Shown here: positions 23,261 to 31,707 of the stretch, piece after piece
Numbering within the stretch: position 1 is the first letter of the stretch
Layout: each line of letters starts with the position of its first letter
Assembly: GCA_046094505.1 (NCBI GenBank)
Contig: JBJTHN010000084.1
Span: 1 to 40,070 of the forward strand
DNA length: 40,070 nt
Origin: RFTU01 sp046094505
GTDB lineage: Bacteria > Pseudomonadota > Gammaproteobacteria > Burkholderiales > Burkholderiaceae_C
Direction: 5' to 3'
Notes under the pieces: generated by a model
What the model saw: only the letters and a program-made list of their open reading frames with translations
Database searches by the model: none
What the model was told of the DNA's origin: nothing
Made by a program: the position numbers and the translations under genes

Positions 23261-24989
23261 AGGCCGCCACCATTCCCATCCTGCCCGCTTCGCCCCGGGC
23301 CCGGACCACCCCCAAGGGGCGGGTCCCACGGAGGCTGCGCGTGCACGGGTGACCACGCTGTGTGAGGGACTGCCGCTTCGGCCAGACCTGCTGATCGAGC
23401 ACCTGCACCGGCTTCAAGACGCCGAACAAGGCTTGCGTCCGGCCCACTTGGCCGCTTTGGCCGAGCGCCTGCGCCTGAGCCAAACCGAGGTCTTCGAGGT
23501 TGCGAGCTTCTATCACCACTTCCGCCTTCTCGACGATGAGGCCGCCGCGCCGCGCGTGACGGTGCGGGTGTGCACCAGCCTGTCGTGCTCCATGGCCGGC
23601 GCCGCTGGCTTGAAAGCCGAACTGCACAAGGCCAGCCTGGGCCCGGATGTTGAGGTGCTGGAAGCCCCCTGCATCGGCCGCTGCCACCAGGCGCCCGCGG
23701 TGTGCCTGGGCCAGCTCGAGATGGGCCACGCCAGCGTGCCGCAGGTGCAGGCGGCCTTGGCCGCCGGCCACACCCAGCCCCAGGCCTTGCCCGGCCTGGT
23801 GGGCTACGCAGACTACTGCCAACAGGGCGGCTATCGCCTGGTGCAGGACCTGCAGGCGGGCCGCCGGCCCGCGCAGCAGGTGCTCGATGAATTGCAGGCC
23901 TCCCAGCTCAAGGGTTTGGGCGGCGCGGGCTTCCCTGCCTTTCGAAAGTGGAGCCTGGTGCGCGCCGAAGCGGGGCCTCGCCACCTGGTGGTCAACCTGG
24001 ACGAAGGCGAAGTCGGCACCTTCAAAGACGGCCACCTCTTGGCCACCGATCCGCACCGTATGCTCGAAGGCCTGTTGGTGGCCTGCCAGGTGGTGGGCAT
24101 CGATCGCGTTTGGATTTACCTGCGCGACGAATACCACGCCGCACGCCGCGCGCTGCAGCGCGAATTGCGGGCCCTGATCGCGCAGCCGCCCATCCCGGCA
24201 GTGGCGATGCCGCAGATCGAACTGCGCCGCGGCGCGGGCGCCTACATCTGTGGCGAGGAGTCGGCGCTGATTGAATCGGTCGAAGGCAAGCGGGGCCTGC
24301 CGCGCCTGCGTCCCCCCTATGTGGCCCAGGTGGGTGTGTTCGGCCGCCCGACCTTGGCCCATAACCACGAAACCCTGAGCTGGGTGCGCGACATCGTGGA
24401 GCGCGGCGGCGCCTGGTTTGCATCCCATGGGCGGCGTGGCCGCACCGGCCTGCGCCGCTTCTCGGTGTCCGGCCGGGTGCAAAAGCCCGGCGTGCACCTG
24501 GCCCCTGCGGGCATCAGCGTGCGCGAACTCATCGACGAATACGCCGGCGGCATGCTCAGTGGCCACGGGCTGTATGCCTACCTGCCCGGCGGGGCCAGCG
24601 GCGGCATCCTGCCAGCATCACTGGCCCACCTGCCCCTGGACTTTGATGGCGGCGCGCCCGCGGGCCAGGAAACGCTGACCTCGCACGGCTGCTTCGTGGG
24701 CTCGATGGCGGTGGTGGTGCTCAGCCAGCACGACCGCGCGCGTGACGCTGCCTTGAACCTGATGCGCTTTTTCGAGCATGAGAGCTGCGGCCAGTGCACC
24801 CCGTGCCGCGAGGGCACCGGACAGGCGGTGCAGCTGATGGAGCAACCGCACTGGAATGCCGAGCTGATGGACGAGCTCTCCTTCGTGATGCGCGAGGCCT
24901 CGATCTGCGGGCTCGGCCAGGCCGCACCCAACCCCATGGACAGCGTGCGTCGCCACTTCCCCCATGAAGTGCAGGAGGCCGCGCCATGA
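23238..24989 (+). CDS. NAD-dependent formate dehydrogenase, fused beta subunit (NuoE-NuoF-like)
   Basis: Diaphorase subunit passing electrons from the alpha subunit to NAD+. Residues about 50-200 are NuoE-like, with a 2Fe-2S site C112, C117, C145, C149 (C-x4-C...C-x3-C). The rest is NuoF-like: GAGAYICGEESALIES binds FMN/NADH, and SCGQCTPC (C517, C520, C523) with C557 in SICGLG holds a 4Fe-4S cluster. This fused form, about 583 residues, is that of two-subunit formate dehydrogenases such as Methylobacterium Fdh1B. Start uncertain: ATG 23238 gives a length like the relatives but has no Shine-Dalgarno; ATG 23211 and GTG 23349 are alternatives. It overlaps the alpha gene by 4 bases. Confidence 0.9.
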   Translation: MHKNACCEGRHHSHPARFAPGPDHPQGAGPTEAARARVTTLCEGLPLRPDLLIEHLHRLQDAEQGLRPAHLAALAERLRLSQTEVFEVASFYHHFRLLDDEAAAPRVTVRVCTSLSCSMAGAAGLKAELHKASLGPDVEVLEAPCIGRCHQAPAVCLGQLEMGHASVPQVQAALAAGHTQPQALPGLVGYADYCQQGGYRLVQDLQAGRRPAQQVLDELQASQLKGLGGAGFPAFRKWSLVRAEAGPRHLVVNLDEGEVGTFKDGHLLATDPHRMLEGLLVACQVVGIDRVWIYLRDEYHAARRALQRELRALIAQPPIPAVAMPQIELRRGAGAYICGEESALIESVEGKRGLPRLRPPYVAQVGVFGRPTLAHNHETLSWVRDIVERGGAWFASHGRRGRTGLRRFSVSGRVQKPGVHLAPAGISVRELIDEYAGGMLSGHGLYAYLPGGASGGILPASLAHLPLDFDGGAPAGQETLTSHGCFVGSMAVVVLSQHDRARDAALNLMRFFEHESCGQCTPCREGTGQAVQLMEQPHWNAELMDELSFVMREASICGLGQAAPNPMDSVRRHFPHEVQEAAP

Positions 24990-27823
24990 ACGCCCCGCGC
25001 GAGCTCAAGACCCTGCAGCTGGAAATCGACGGCAAGACCGTCACCGCGCTGGAAGGCCAAACGCTGTGGCAGGCCGCACGCGGGCAGGGCACCACCATTC
25101 CCCACCTGTGCCACGCCCCCGACCATGGTGAACACGGACTGCGCGCCCAGGGCAACTGCCGCGCCTGCGTGGTGGAGGTGCAGGGTGAGCGGACCTTGAG
25201 CGCTTCGTGCTGCCGCACGGTGCAGCCGGGCATGGTGGTGCACACCGCCACGCCACGGGTGCAACGCGCCCAGCGCCTGGTACTCGAATTGCTGCGCGCC
25301 GACGTACCGCCCACGCCCGAGGGCCAAGCGCCCTTGCGCCACGACAGTGAACTCGACCACTGGTGCGAGGACCGTGGCGTGTCCCACAGCCGCTTCGCTC
25401 CGCGCCCAGCTGTGCCGGCTGACACCAGCCACCCGGCCATGAAGGTGAACCTGTCGGCCTGCATCCAATGCACCCGCTGTGTGCGGGCCTGCCGTGACGA
25501 GCAGGGCAACGACGTGATCGGCTTGGCCTTCCGCGGCGGCCACGCCCAAATCGTCTTCGACCAGCGCGACCCCATGGGCGAGTCCACCTGTGTGGCCTGT
25601 GGCGAGTGCGTGCAGGCCTGTCCCACGGGCGCCTTGTCGCCGGCCAATGGCAGCGCTGCGGCGGCGCCCACGCGGCGTGTGGACTCGGTGTGCCCATTTT
25701 GCGGCGTGGGCTGTCAGCTCACCTATCTGGTGGCCGATGCGCCGTCGACCGCGCGCATCGTGGGCGTGGAGGGCCGCAGCGGACCGGCGAACGCGGCCCG
25801 CTTGTGCGTCAAGGGCCGATTCGGTTTCGACTATGTGCACCATGCCGACCGGCTGCGCACCCCGCTCATCCGCCGTGCGGATGCACCCAAAGACCCGCTC
25901 AAGCTCAAGCCCGCCCATTGGTCTGAGCTGTTCCGCCCGGCCAGCTGGGCCGAAGCCCTGGATGTGGCGGCACAGGGGCTGCGGCGTTTGCGCGACCAGC
26001 ACGGCCCTCAGGCTTTGGCAGGCTTCGGTTCGGCCAAGGGCAGCAACGAAGAGGCCTACCTCTTCCAGAAGTTGGTGCGCACCGGTTTTGGCACCCACAA
26101 CGTGGACCACTGCACCCGCTTGTGCCATGCTTCGAGCGTGGCGGCCCTGCTCGAAGGCATCGGCTCGGGCGCGGTGAGCAACCCGGTGCGCGACGTGGCG
26201 CAGGCCGAGGTGGTGCTGCTGATCGGCGCCAACCCCACGGTCAACCACCCCGTGGCCGCCAGCTTCATCAAGAACGCGGTGGCCCAGGGCACGAAGTTGA
26301 TCCTGGCCGACCCGCGCCGCACCGAGCTGCAGCGCCAGGCCTGGCGCACCTTGGCCTTCAAGGCCGACACCGACGTGGCCTTGCTCAACGCCTTGTTGCA
26401 CACCATCGTGGACGAGGGTTTGGTGGACGAGGCCTTCGTGCGCGACCGCACCGAAGACTTCGAGGACCTGAAACGGCATCTGAAGGACTTCAGCCCGGAG
26501 ACCATGGCGCCGGTGTGCGGGATTGATGCACCCACGCTGCGCGAAGTGGCCCGCACCTTTGCCACCAGCCGCGCCAGCATGATCCTGTGGGGCATGGGGG
26601 TGAGCCAGCATGTGCACGGCACCGGCAACGCCCGTGCGCTGATCGCACTGGCCATGATCACCGGCCAGATCGGCCGGCCGGGCACCGGCCTGCACCCTTT
26701 GCGCGGCCAAAACAATGTGCAAGGCGCCAGCGACGCGGGCCTGATCCCCATGATGCTGCCCGACTACCAGCGCGTCACCGACCCGGCCGTACGCGCCCAC
26801 TTCGAACAGGCTTGGGGCCTGGCCGCCGGCACGCTGCCCGCCGAGCCGGGCCTGACCGTGGTGGAGGTGATGAAGGCCATCCACGCCGGCACGGTTCGCG
26901 GCATGTTCATCGAAGGCGAGAACCCGGCGATGAGCGACCCCGATGCAGGGCATGCGCGCCAGGCCTTGGCCGCGCTGGAACACCTGGTGGTGCAGGACAT
27001 CTTCCTCACCGAAACCGCCGCCCTGGCCGATGTGGTGCTGCCCGCCAGCGCCTGGCCTGAAAAGACCGGCACGGTGACCAACACCGACCGGCTCATGCAG
27101 CTGGGCCGCCCAGCGCTGCTACCCCCGGGCAATGAAGAGGGCGACCCGCACACCGGTGCGCGGGCCGATGCTTGGATCCTCGAGCAGCTGGCGCAGCGAC
27201 TGGGCCTGCCCTGGGCCTACGGCATCGACCCGCTGGGCGCTGAAGCCGGCGTGGGGGCGGTGCACGACGAGATGCGCTCGGTGATGCCGTCCATCGCCGG
27301 CATCAGCTGGGCCCGGCTGCAGCGCGATGGGGCGGTGACCTACCCCTGCGCCGACGAAGCCGACCCCGGTCAAGCGGTCGTGTTCACCGACCACTTCCCC
27401 ACGGCCAGCGGGCGCGCACGCCTGGTGCCGTCGGCCCTGAGTTTCGCCGCCGAGCGGCCCGATGCGCAGTTCCCCTTCGTGCTGATCACCGGCCGGCAGT
27501 TGGAGCACTGGCACACCGGCTCGATGACCCGGCATGCCACGGTGCTCGACGCCCTAGAGCCCGCGCCCACGGTCAGCCTGCACCCGCTGACGCTGGCCCG
27601 CCTGGGTGTGCAAGCGGGGCAGCGGCTGCGGGTGTCTTCGCGCCGGGGGCACATCGAGCTGATGGCCCGTGCCGATGAAGCGACCCCAGCCGACACCGTC
27701 TTCATTCCCTTCGCCTATGCCGAAGCAGCGGCCAACCTCTTGACCAACCCCGCCCTGGACCCGGTGGCCAAGATCGCCGAGGTCAAGTACTGCGCCGTGG
27801 CCGTGGAGCCTGCACCGGTCTAA
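24986..27823 (+). CDS. NAD-dependent formate dehydrogenase, catalytic alpha subunit (Mo/W-bis-PGD)
   Basis: Catalytic subunit oxidising formate to CO2, 945 residues, cytoplasmic. N-terminal 2Fe-2S domain (C42, C58, C61, C76); two 4Fe-4S clusters at C149/C152/C155/C159 and C192/C195/C198/C202; then the molybdopterin-oxidoreductase 4Fe-4S site C226, C229, C233, C264. The metal ligand is C370, followed by H371 in DHCTRLCHASSV: a Cys enzyme, not selenocysteine. The extra His-Cys3 cluster site of NuoG is not evident; only C127 remains there. The C-terminal molydopterin dinucleotide-binding domain starts near FVLITGRQLEHWHTGSMT. Resembles Fdh1A of methylotrophs; Mo or W cannot be told. No fdhD or cofactor genes adjacent. 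Confidence 0.93.
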   Translation: MNAPRELKTLQLEIDGKTVTALEGQTLWQAARGQGTTIPHLCHAPDHGEHGLRAQGNCRACVVEVQGERTLSASCCRTVQPGMVVHTATPRVQRAQRLVLELLRADVPPTPEGQAPLRHDSELDHWCEDRGVSHSRFAPRPAVPADTSHPAMKVNLSACIQCTRCVRACRDEQGNDVIGLAFRGGHAQIVFDQRDPMGESTCVACGECVQACPTGALSPANGSAAAAPTRRVDSVCPFCGVGCQLTYLVADAPSTARIVGVEGRSGPANAARLCVKGRFGFDYVHHADRLRTPLIRRADAPKDPLKLKPAHWSELFRPASWAEALDVAAQGLRRLRDQHGPQALAGFGSAKGSNEEAYLFQKLVRTGFGTHNVDHCTRLCHASSVAALLEGIGSGAVSNPVRDVAQAEVVLLIGANPTVNHPVAASFIKNAVAQGTKLILADPRRTELQRQAWRTLAFKADTDVALLNALLHTIVDEGLVDEAFVRDRTEDFEDLKRHLKDFSPETMAPVCGIDAPTLREVARTFATSRASMILWGMGVSQHVHGTGNARALIALAMITGQIGRPGTGLHPLRGQNNVQGASDAGLIPMMLPDYQRVTDPAVRAHFEQAWGLAAGTLPAEPGLTVVEVMKAIHAGTVRGMFIEGENPAMSDPDAGHARQALAALEHLVVQDIFLTETAALADVVLPASAWPEKTGTVTNTDRLMQLGRPALLPPGNEEGDPHTGARADAWILEQLAQRLGLPWAYGIDPLGAEAGVGAVHDEMRSVMPSIAGISWARLQRDGAVTYPCADEADPGQAVVFTDHFPTASGRARLVPSALSFAAERPDAQFPFVLITGRQLEHWHTGSMTRHATVLDALEPAPTVSLHPLTLARLGVQAGQRLRVSSRRGHIELMARADEATPADTVFIPFAYAEAAANLLTNPALDPVAKIAEVKYCAVAVEPAPV

Positions 27824-27832
27824 GATGACCGG

Positions 27833-28615
27833 ATGAATGCACCCCACAACCGAGTCGCCCTGATCACCGGCGCTGCCCGCGGCATTGGCGCGGCCAGCGC
27901 GGCTGCCTTGCTGGCCGATGGCTGGCGCGTGGTGTACAGCGGTCGAGATCCTGCGGCCTTGCAAGCGGCCATCGACCGTGCAGCGCCCCAGGCGCAGGCC
28001 TTTGGGCCGCTGAACACCCGGGCCTTGGCGGTGCAGGCCGATGTCACCGATGCCGGCTCGGTGGCCGCGCTCTTCGACACCACCGTGCAGCACTTCGGCC
28101 GCTTGGACCTGCTGTTCAACAACGCAGGCCTGTTCGCCCCCAAGGGGCTCTTGGAAGACATCGACTTTGCGGCCTGGAAGCAGGTGGTGGACACCAACCT
28201 CAACGGCGTGTTCCTGTGCACCCAGCACGCGTTTCGGGTGATGAAGTCGCAAGACCCACGCGGTGGCCGCATCATCAACAACGGCTCCATCTCGGCCCAC
28301 GCGCCGCGCCCGAATTCCTCGGCCTACACCGCCACCAAACACGCGGTGACGGGCTTGACCAAGAGTGCCTCGCTCGACGGCCGCCGCTACGACATTGCCG
28401 TGGGCCAGATCGACATTGGCAATGCGGCCACCGACATGACCACGGCCTTTACCCAAGGGGTGGCACAGGCCGATGGCAGCACCAAAGTAGAGCCGGTCAT
28501 GGACGTGTCGCACGTGGCGCAGGCCGTGGTCTACATGGCCAACCTGCCCCTGTCGGCCAATGTGCTGAACATGACCGTGATGGCCACGCAGATGCCCTTT
28601 GTGGGCCGCGGCTGA
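27833..28615 (+). CDS. short-chain dehydrogenase/reductase (SDR)
   Basis: Classical SDR of 260 residues. GAARGIG near the N-terminus binds NAD(P), NNAG is present at about residue 100, and the active site is S in NNGSISAH with Y165 and K169 (YTATK). SDRs of this type are often annotated as 3-oxoacyl-ACP reductase-like; the substrate is open. It follows the formate dehydrogenase alpha gene by 9 bases and is likely co-transcribed, where an NAD(H)-coupled partner would be sensible. The ribosome binding site is weak. Confidence 0.88.
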   Translation: MNAPHNRVALITGAARGIGAASAAALLADGWRVVYSGRDPAALQAAIDRAAPQAQAFGPLNTRALAVQADVTDAGSVAALFDTTVQHFGRLDLLFNNAGLFAPKGLLEDIDFAAWKQVVDTNLNGVFLCTQHAFRVMKSQDPRGGRIINNGSISAHAPRPNSSAYTATKHAVTGLTKSASLDGRRYDIAVGQIDIGNAATDMTTAFTQGVAQADGSTKVEPVMDVSHVAQAVVYMANLPLSANVLNMTVMATQMPFVGRG

Positions 28616-28737
28616 GGGCCTTGACCAAGGGCCGCTGCCCCGGGGCTGCAGCCTGCGGCGCCTGGCGACAGGGCCTCAAAGGGGTGGCGGTGTTCCGGCG
28701 CGGCAGCCGTCCGGGTGTGGTTCAGCCGGCTTGAACG
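28616..28737. other. convergent intergenic region
   Basis: Gap between the SDR and the leftward DUF1854 gene. It contains GC-rich self-complementary stretches, for example GCCCCGGGGC, but no stem followed by a T-run on either strand. No gene is supported. Confidence 0.4.
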
Positions 28738-29253
28738 CTAGAGGAAGCGGTCGAGCAGCCGTCGGCTGCCGCGGTCCAGGCCCTTGAGGTCCATCACGCG
28801 GAACACCATCCCGTGGTTGTCCGCGATCAGCAGGCCGCCATCGCGCAGGCGGCGGATGTCTTCTTCACCCTTGAGGATGAAGTCGGTGCGGCCACGGTCG
28901 GTCTCCACCGTCCAGGTGCTGGGCGTGGAGAAGGTGGACACGGCCACCAGCCGCTCCACCGTGGGCATGAACTCGCGCTGGGCCAGCTCCTGCTCCAACA
29001 GCTCGCGGGTGGGTGCATCCAGGCGGGCCCAATGGTCCACCCACTCCAGTTCATGGCCGTCGGGCCCCACCAGCGAAAGACCATCCAGGGGCGCTTCAAT
29101 CGGGAAGGCGCGCACCGCCTGCACGCCCAGATGCTGCTGTCCCTGCGCATCGGTGTAGACCAAGCGCCCATGCGGGTCGCGGCGCAGGCTTCCTTGCAGG
29201 CCCAGGGCATTGGGCGCATCGCCCGTGCCACCCATGTTCACCGTGGCGTTCAT
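28738..29253 (-). CDS. DUF1854-family protein associated with cyanophycin locus
   Basis: Small soluble protein of 171 residues, without signal peptide or membrane helix, belonging to the DUF1854 family. Conserved features seen: VRAFPIEAPLDGLSLV, then GHELEWVDH, LAQREFMP, and the closing FILKGEEDIRRL...LLIADNHGMVFRV segment. Its start overlaps the stop of the upstream ABC exporter gene by 4 bases (ATGA), so the two are translationally coupled. In Burkholderiales this pair recurrently accompanies cyanophycin synthetase genes; the molecular role is unknown. An accessory or regulatory partner of the exporter is inference. Confidence 0.85.
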   Translation of the reverse strand: MNATVNMGGTGDAPNALGLQGSLRRDPHGRLVYTDAQGQQHLGVQAVRAFPIEAPLDGLSLVGPDGHELEWVDHWARLDAPTRELLEQELAQREFMPTVERLVAVSTFSTPSTWTVETDRGRTDFILKGEEDIRRLRDGGLLIADNHGMVFRVMDLKGLDRGSRRLLDRFL

Positions 29254-31574
29254 GCCTGCCTCACCAAGGGGTTGTTGGCCGGTGCGGGAGGCTCTTCCTC
29301 GGCATCCACATGCCGCGCCTGGGCTTGGTACAGGCGCCAGTAGGCGCCTTCTTGGGCCATCAGCTCGTCATGCGGGCCCACCTCCACCACCTCGCCTCGG
29401 TCCATCACCACCAGGCGGTCGGCCTTGCGCAGGGTGCTCAGGCGGTGGGCGATGGCAATCGTGGTGCGGCCCTGCACCAGGTTGTCCAGGGCTTTTTGGA
29501 TTTCCTTTTCGGTTTCGGTGTCCACGGCCGAGGTGGCTTCGTCCAGGATCAGCAGGCGCGGGTTGATCAACAGCGCGCGTGCAATCGAAATGCGTTGGCG
29601 TTCTCCGCCTGACAAGCCTTGGCCGCGTTCGCCCACCAACGAGTCGTAGCCCTGCGGCAGGCGCAGGATGAACTCATGCGCATGGGCTGCGCGCGCCGCG
29701 GCCACGATCTCGTCGCGCGTGGCGCCGGGTTTGCCGTAGGCGATGTTTTCGGCAATCGTGCCGAAGAACAGGAAGGGCTCCTGGAGCACCAAGCCGATGT
29801 GCTGTCGGAAGTCGCCCACGGCATAACGCCGGATGTCCACACCGTCCACCAGAATGGCGCCGTCGGAGACGTCATAAAAGCGGCAGATCAGGTTCACCAG
29901 CGTGCTCTTGCCCGATCCGCTGTGGCCCACCAGGCCAATCATCTCGCCGGGTCGAATGTCCAGCGTCATGTTCTTGATCACCCGACGGCTGCCGTAGCGA
30001 AAGCCCACCTCGCGCAAGCTGATGGCGCCTTCCACCTTCTTCAGCGGCACCGGGTTCACCGGCTCGGGCACGTTGCTCACATGGTCGAGGATGTCGAAGA
30101 TGCGCTTGGCGCCGGCCGCGGCCTTTTGCGTGAAGCTCACGATGCGGCTCATCGAATCAAGCCGCCCGTAGAAGCGCCCGATGTAGGCGATGAAGGCCGT
30201 GAGCACACCCACGGTGATGTCGCCTTGGCTGACCTGCCAGATGCCAAAGGCCCACACCACCAGCAGGCCGATTTCCGTGAGCAGCGTCACGGTCGGGGTG
30301 AACAGGCTCCAGGTGCGGTTGATGCGGTCGTTGACCTCCAGGTTGTGCTGGTTGGCCGTCTTGAAGCGGCCCGATTCGCGCCGTTCCTGGGCAAAGGCCT
30401 TCACCACGCGGATGCCGGGAATCGTGTCGGCCAGCACGTTGGTGACCTCGCCCCACACCCGGTCGATCTTTTCAAAGCCCGTGCGCAGGCGGTCGCGAAC
30501 CTGGTGGATCATCCAGGCAATAAACGGCAGGGGCAGCAGGGTCACCAGCGCCAACCAGGGGTTGATGGAGGCCAGGATCACCGCCGTCATCACCAGCATC
30601 AGCACGTCGTTGAGGAAGTCCAGCGCGTGCAGCGACAAGAACACGCAAATGCGGTCTGACTCGCTGCCGATGCGCGCAATCAGGTCGCCGGTGCGCTTGC
30701 CGCCGAAGTACTCCAGGCTCAGCGTCATCAGGTGGGAAAAGGTGCTGGTGCGCAAGTCCGCGCCGATGCGCTCGGACACCAAGGCCAGCAAATAGGTGCG
30801 CCACCAGCCCAAGCCCCAGGCCACCAGGGCCGAGGCCAGCAGCCCGCCCAGATACAGCATCACCAGCTGCGGGTCGATCGCCTGGCCGTTTTGGAACGGG
30901 ATCAGGATGTCGTCCATCAGGGGCATGGTCAGGTAGGGCGGCACCAGGTGCGCTGCGGTGGACAGCAGCGTGAGCAGCAGGCCCAGGGCCAGTTGGCCCT
31001 GGTAGGGCTTGGCAAAACGCCACAGGCGCAACAGCACCCAGGTCGAAGGCGGTTGCAGCAGTTCGCGGTTGCAGACCTCGCAGTCTTCGCTGTCTTCAGG
31101 CAAGGGTGCGTTGCAGCTCGGGCAGCGGGCGGCTTCGTCTTCGCCCTCGTGCTCATGGGCCTGGCCCTGCAGGGCCAACTGGGCGCGCTCGAACTGCTGC
31201 ACCAGGCGCACCGCCGCCACATCGCACTGCAGCGTGAAGCGCCATTGCGCCAGGCGCTCGTGCTCGTCGTGCAGCGACAACAAGCCCACGCCGCCCCGGT
31301 CGGTGTGTTGCAGCCGCAGGCCCGGGCGCAGGGGCCAGGTCTGCCAGGCAGCCTGGGGGTCAGCCCGCCAAGACAGCCCCTGGGCGCTCAACTGCAGTTC
31401 GCTGCGCTGAAAGTGGCCGGCCAGGTCCAGGTCCAGATCCAGGCTGGCCAGCACCGGGGCTGGGGCCCCGTGGCCGCCGCTGTCATCGCTGGGGCCAGCG
31501 CCTGCGTTGAGTGCAAAGGCGGCCGGGTTGGCCGATGAGGTCGGCTTGGAAGGTTCGGAAGGAAAGGCAGACAT
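29250..31574 (-). CDS. ABC exporter with N-terminal zinc ribbon, cyanophycin-associated
   Basis: Fused permease-ATPase half-transporter of about 774 residues. An N-terminal domain of about 150 residues ends in a four-Cys ribbon, CPSC...CEVC (C151, C154, C165, C168), unusual for an exporter. Six membrane helices follow (LALGLLLTLLSTAAHLV onward). The ATPase has Walker A GHSGSGKST, Q-loop LQEPFLFFG, signature LSGGERQRIS, Walker B LLILDEATSA and a His switch in AIAHRLS, so it should be active. Substrate unknown; arginine/aspartate peptides or cyanophycin-related compounds are a guess from the neighbours. Start ambiguous: ATG 31574 leaves room for divergent promoters; ATG 31640 and GTG 31661 are in frame upstream. 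Confidence 0.88.
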   Translation of the reverse strand: MSAFPSEPSKPTSSANPAAFALNAGAGPSDDSGGHGAPAPVLASLDLDLDLAGHFQRSELQLSAQGLSWRADPQAAWQTWPLRPGLRLQHTDRGGVGLLSLHDEHERLAQWRFTLQCDVAAVRLVQQFERAQLALQGQAHEHEGEDEAARCPSCNAPLPEDSEDCEVCNRELLQPPSTWVLLRLWRFAKPYQGQLALGLLLTLLSTAAHLVPPYLTMPLMDDILIPFQNGQAIDPQLVMLYLGGLLASALVAWGLGWWRTYLLALVSERIGADLRTSTFSHLMTLSLEYFGGKRTGDLIARIGSESDRICVFLSLHALDFLNDVLMLVMTAVILASINPWLALVTLLPLPFIAWMIHQVRDRLRTGFEKIDRVWGEVTNVLADTIPGIRVVKAFAQERRESGRFKTANQHNLEVNDRINRTWSLFTPTVTLLTEIGLLVVWAFGIWQVSQGDITVGVLTAFIAYIGRFYGRLDSMSRIVSFTQKAAAGAKRIFDILDHVSNVPEPVNPVPLKKVEGAISLREVGFRYGSRRVIKNMTLDIRPGEMIGLVGHSGSGKSTLVNLICRFYDVSDGAILVDGVDIRRYAVGDFRQHIGLVLQEPFLFFGTIAENIAYGKPGATRDEIVAAARAAHAHEFILRLPQGYDSLVGERGQGLSGGERQRISIARALLINPRLLILDEATSAVDTETEKEIQKALDNLVQGRTTIAIAHRLSTLRKADRLVVMDRGEVVEVGPHDELMAQEGAYWRLYQAQARHVDAEEEPPAPANNPLVRQA

Positions 31575-31707
31575 GGGTGCAGAGGGTCGGCGCAGCGCCG
31601 CCGTAACGGGCCGATTGCCGAAGGCCGGATTGTCCGACATCACCGCGCCCCCCGGGGCCACGGCCTGTCAATGCCGGCAGACCGCTTCGGGTGGACAATC
31701 GGCCGCC
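31575..31707. promoter_or_regulatory. divergent promoter region between the ABC exporter and cphA2-like gene
   Basis: 133 bases (67 if the exporter starts at 31640). GACAAT at 31694-31699 is a -10-like box very close to the ATG at 31708, which would give a nearly leaderless transcript. TTGACA occurs on the minus strand (31671-31666) but has no matching -10 at normal distance. No palindromic operator is obvious. Confidence 0.4.

Noticed and set aside
24986..27823. Selenocysteine in the formate dehydrogenase alpha subunit.
   Set aside because: The metal-ligand position is an ordinary Cys codon (C370) followed by His, with no in-frame TGA.
31666..31671. TTGACA on the minus strand as the -35 of the ABC exporter.
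   Set aside because: No acceptable -10 hexamer at 15-19 bases downstream.
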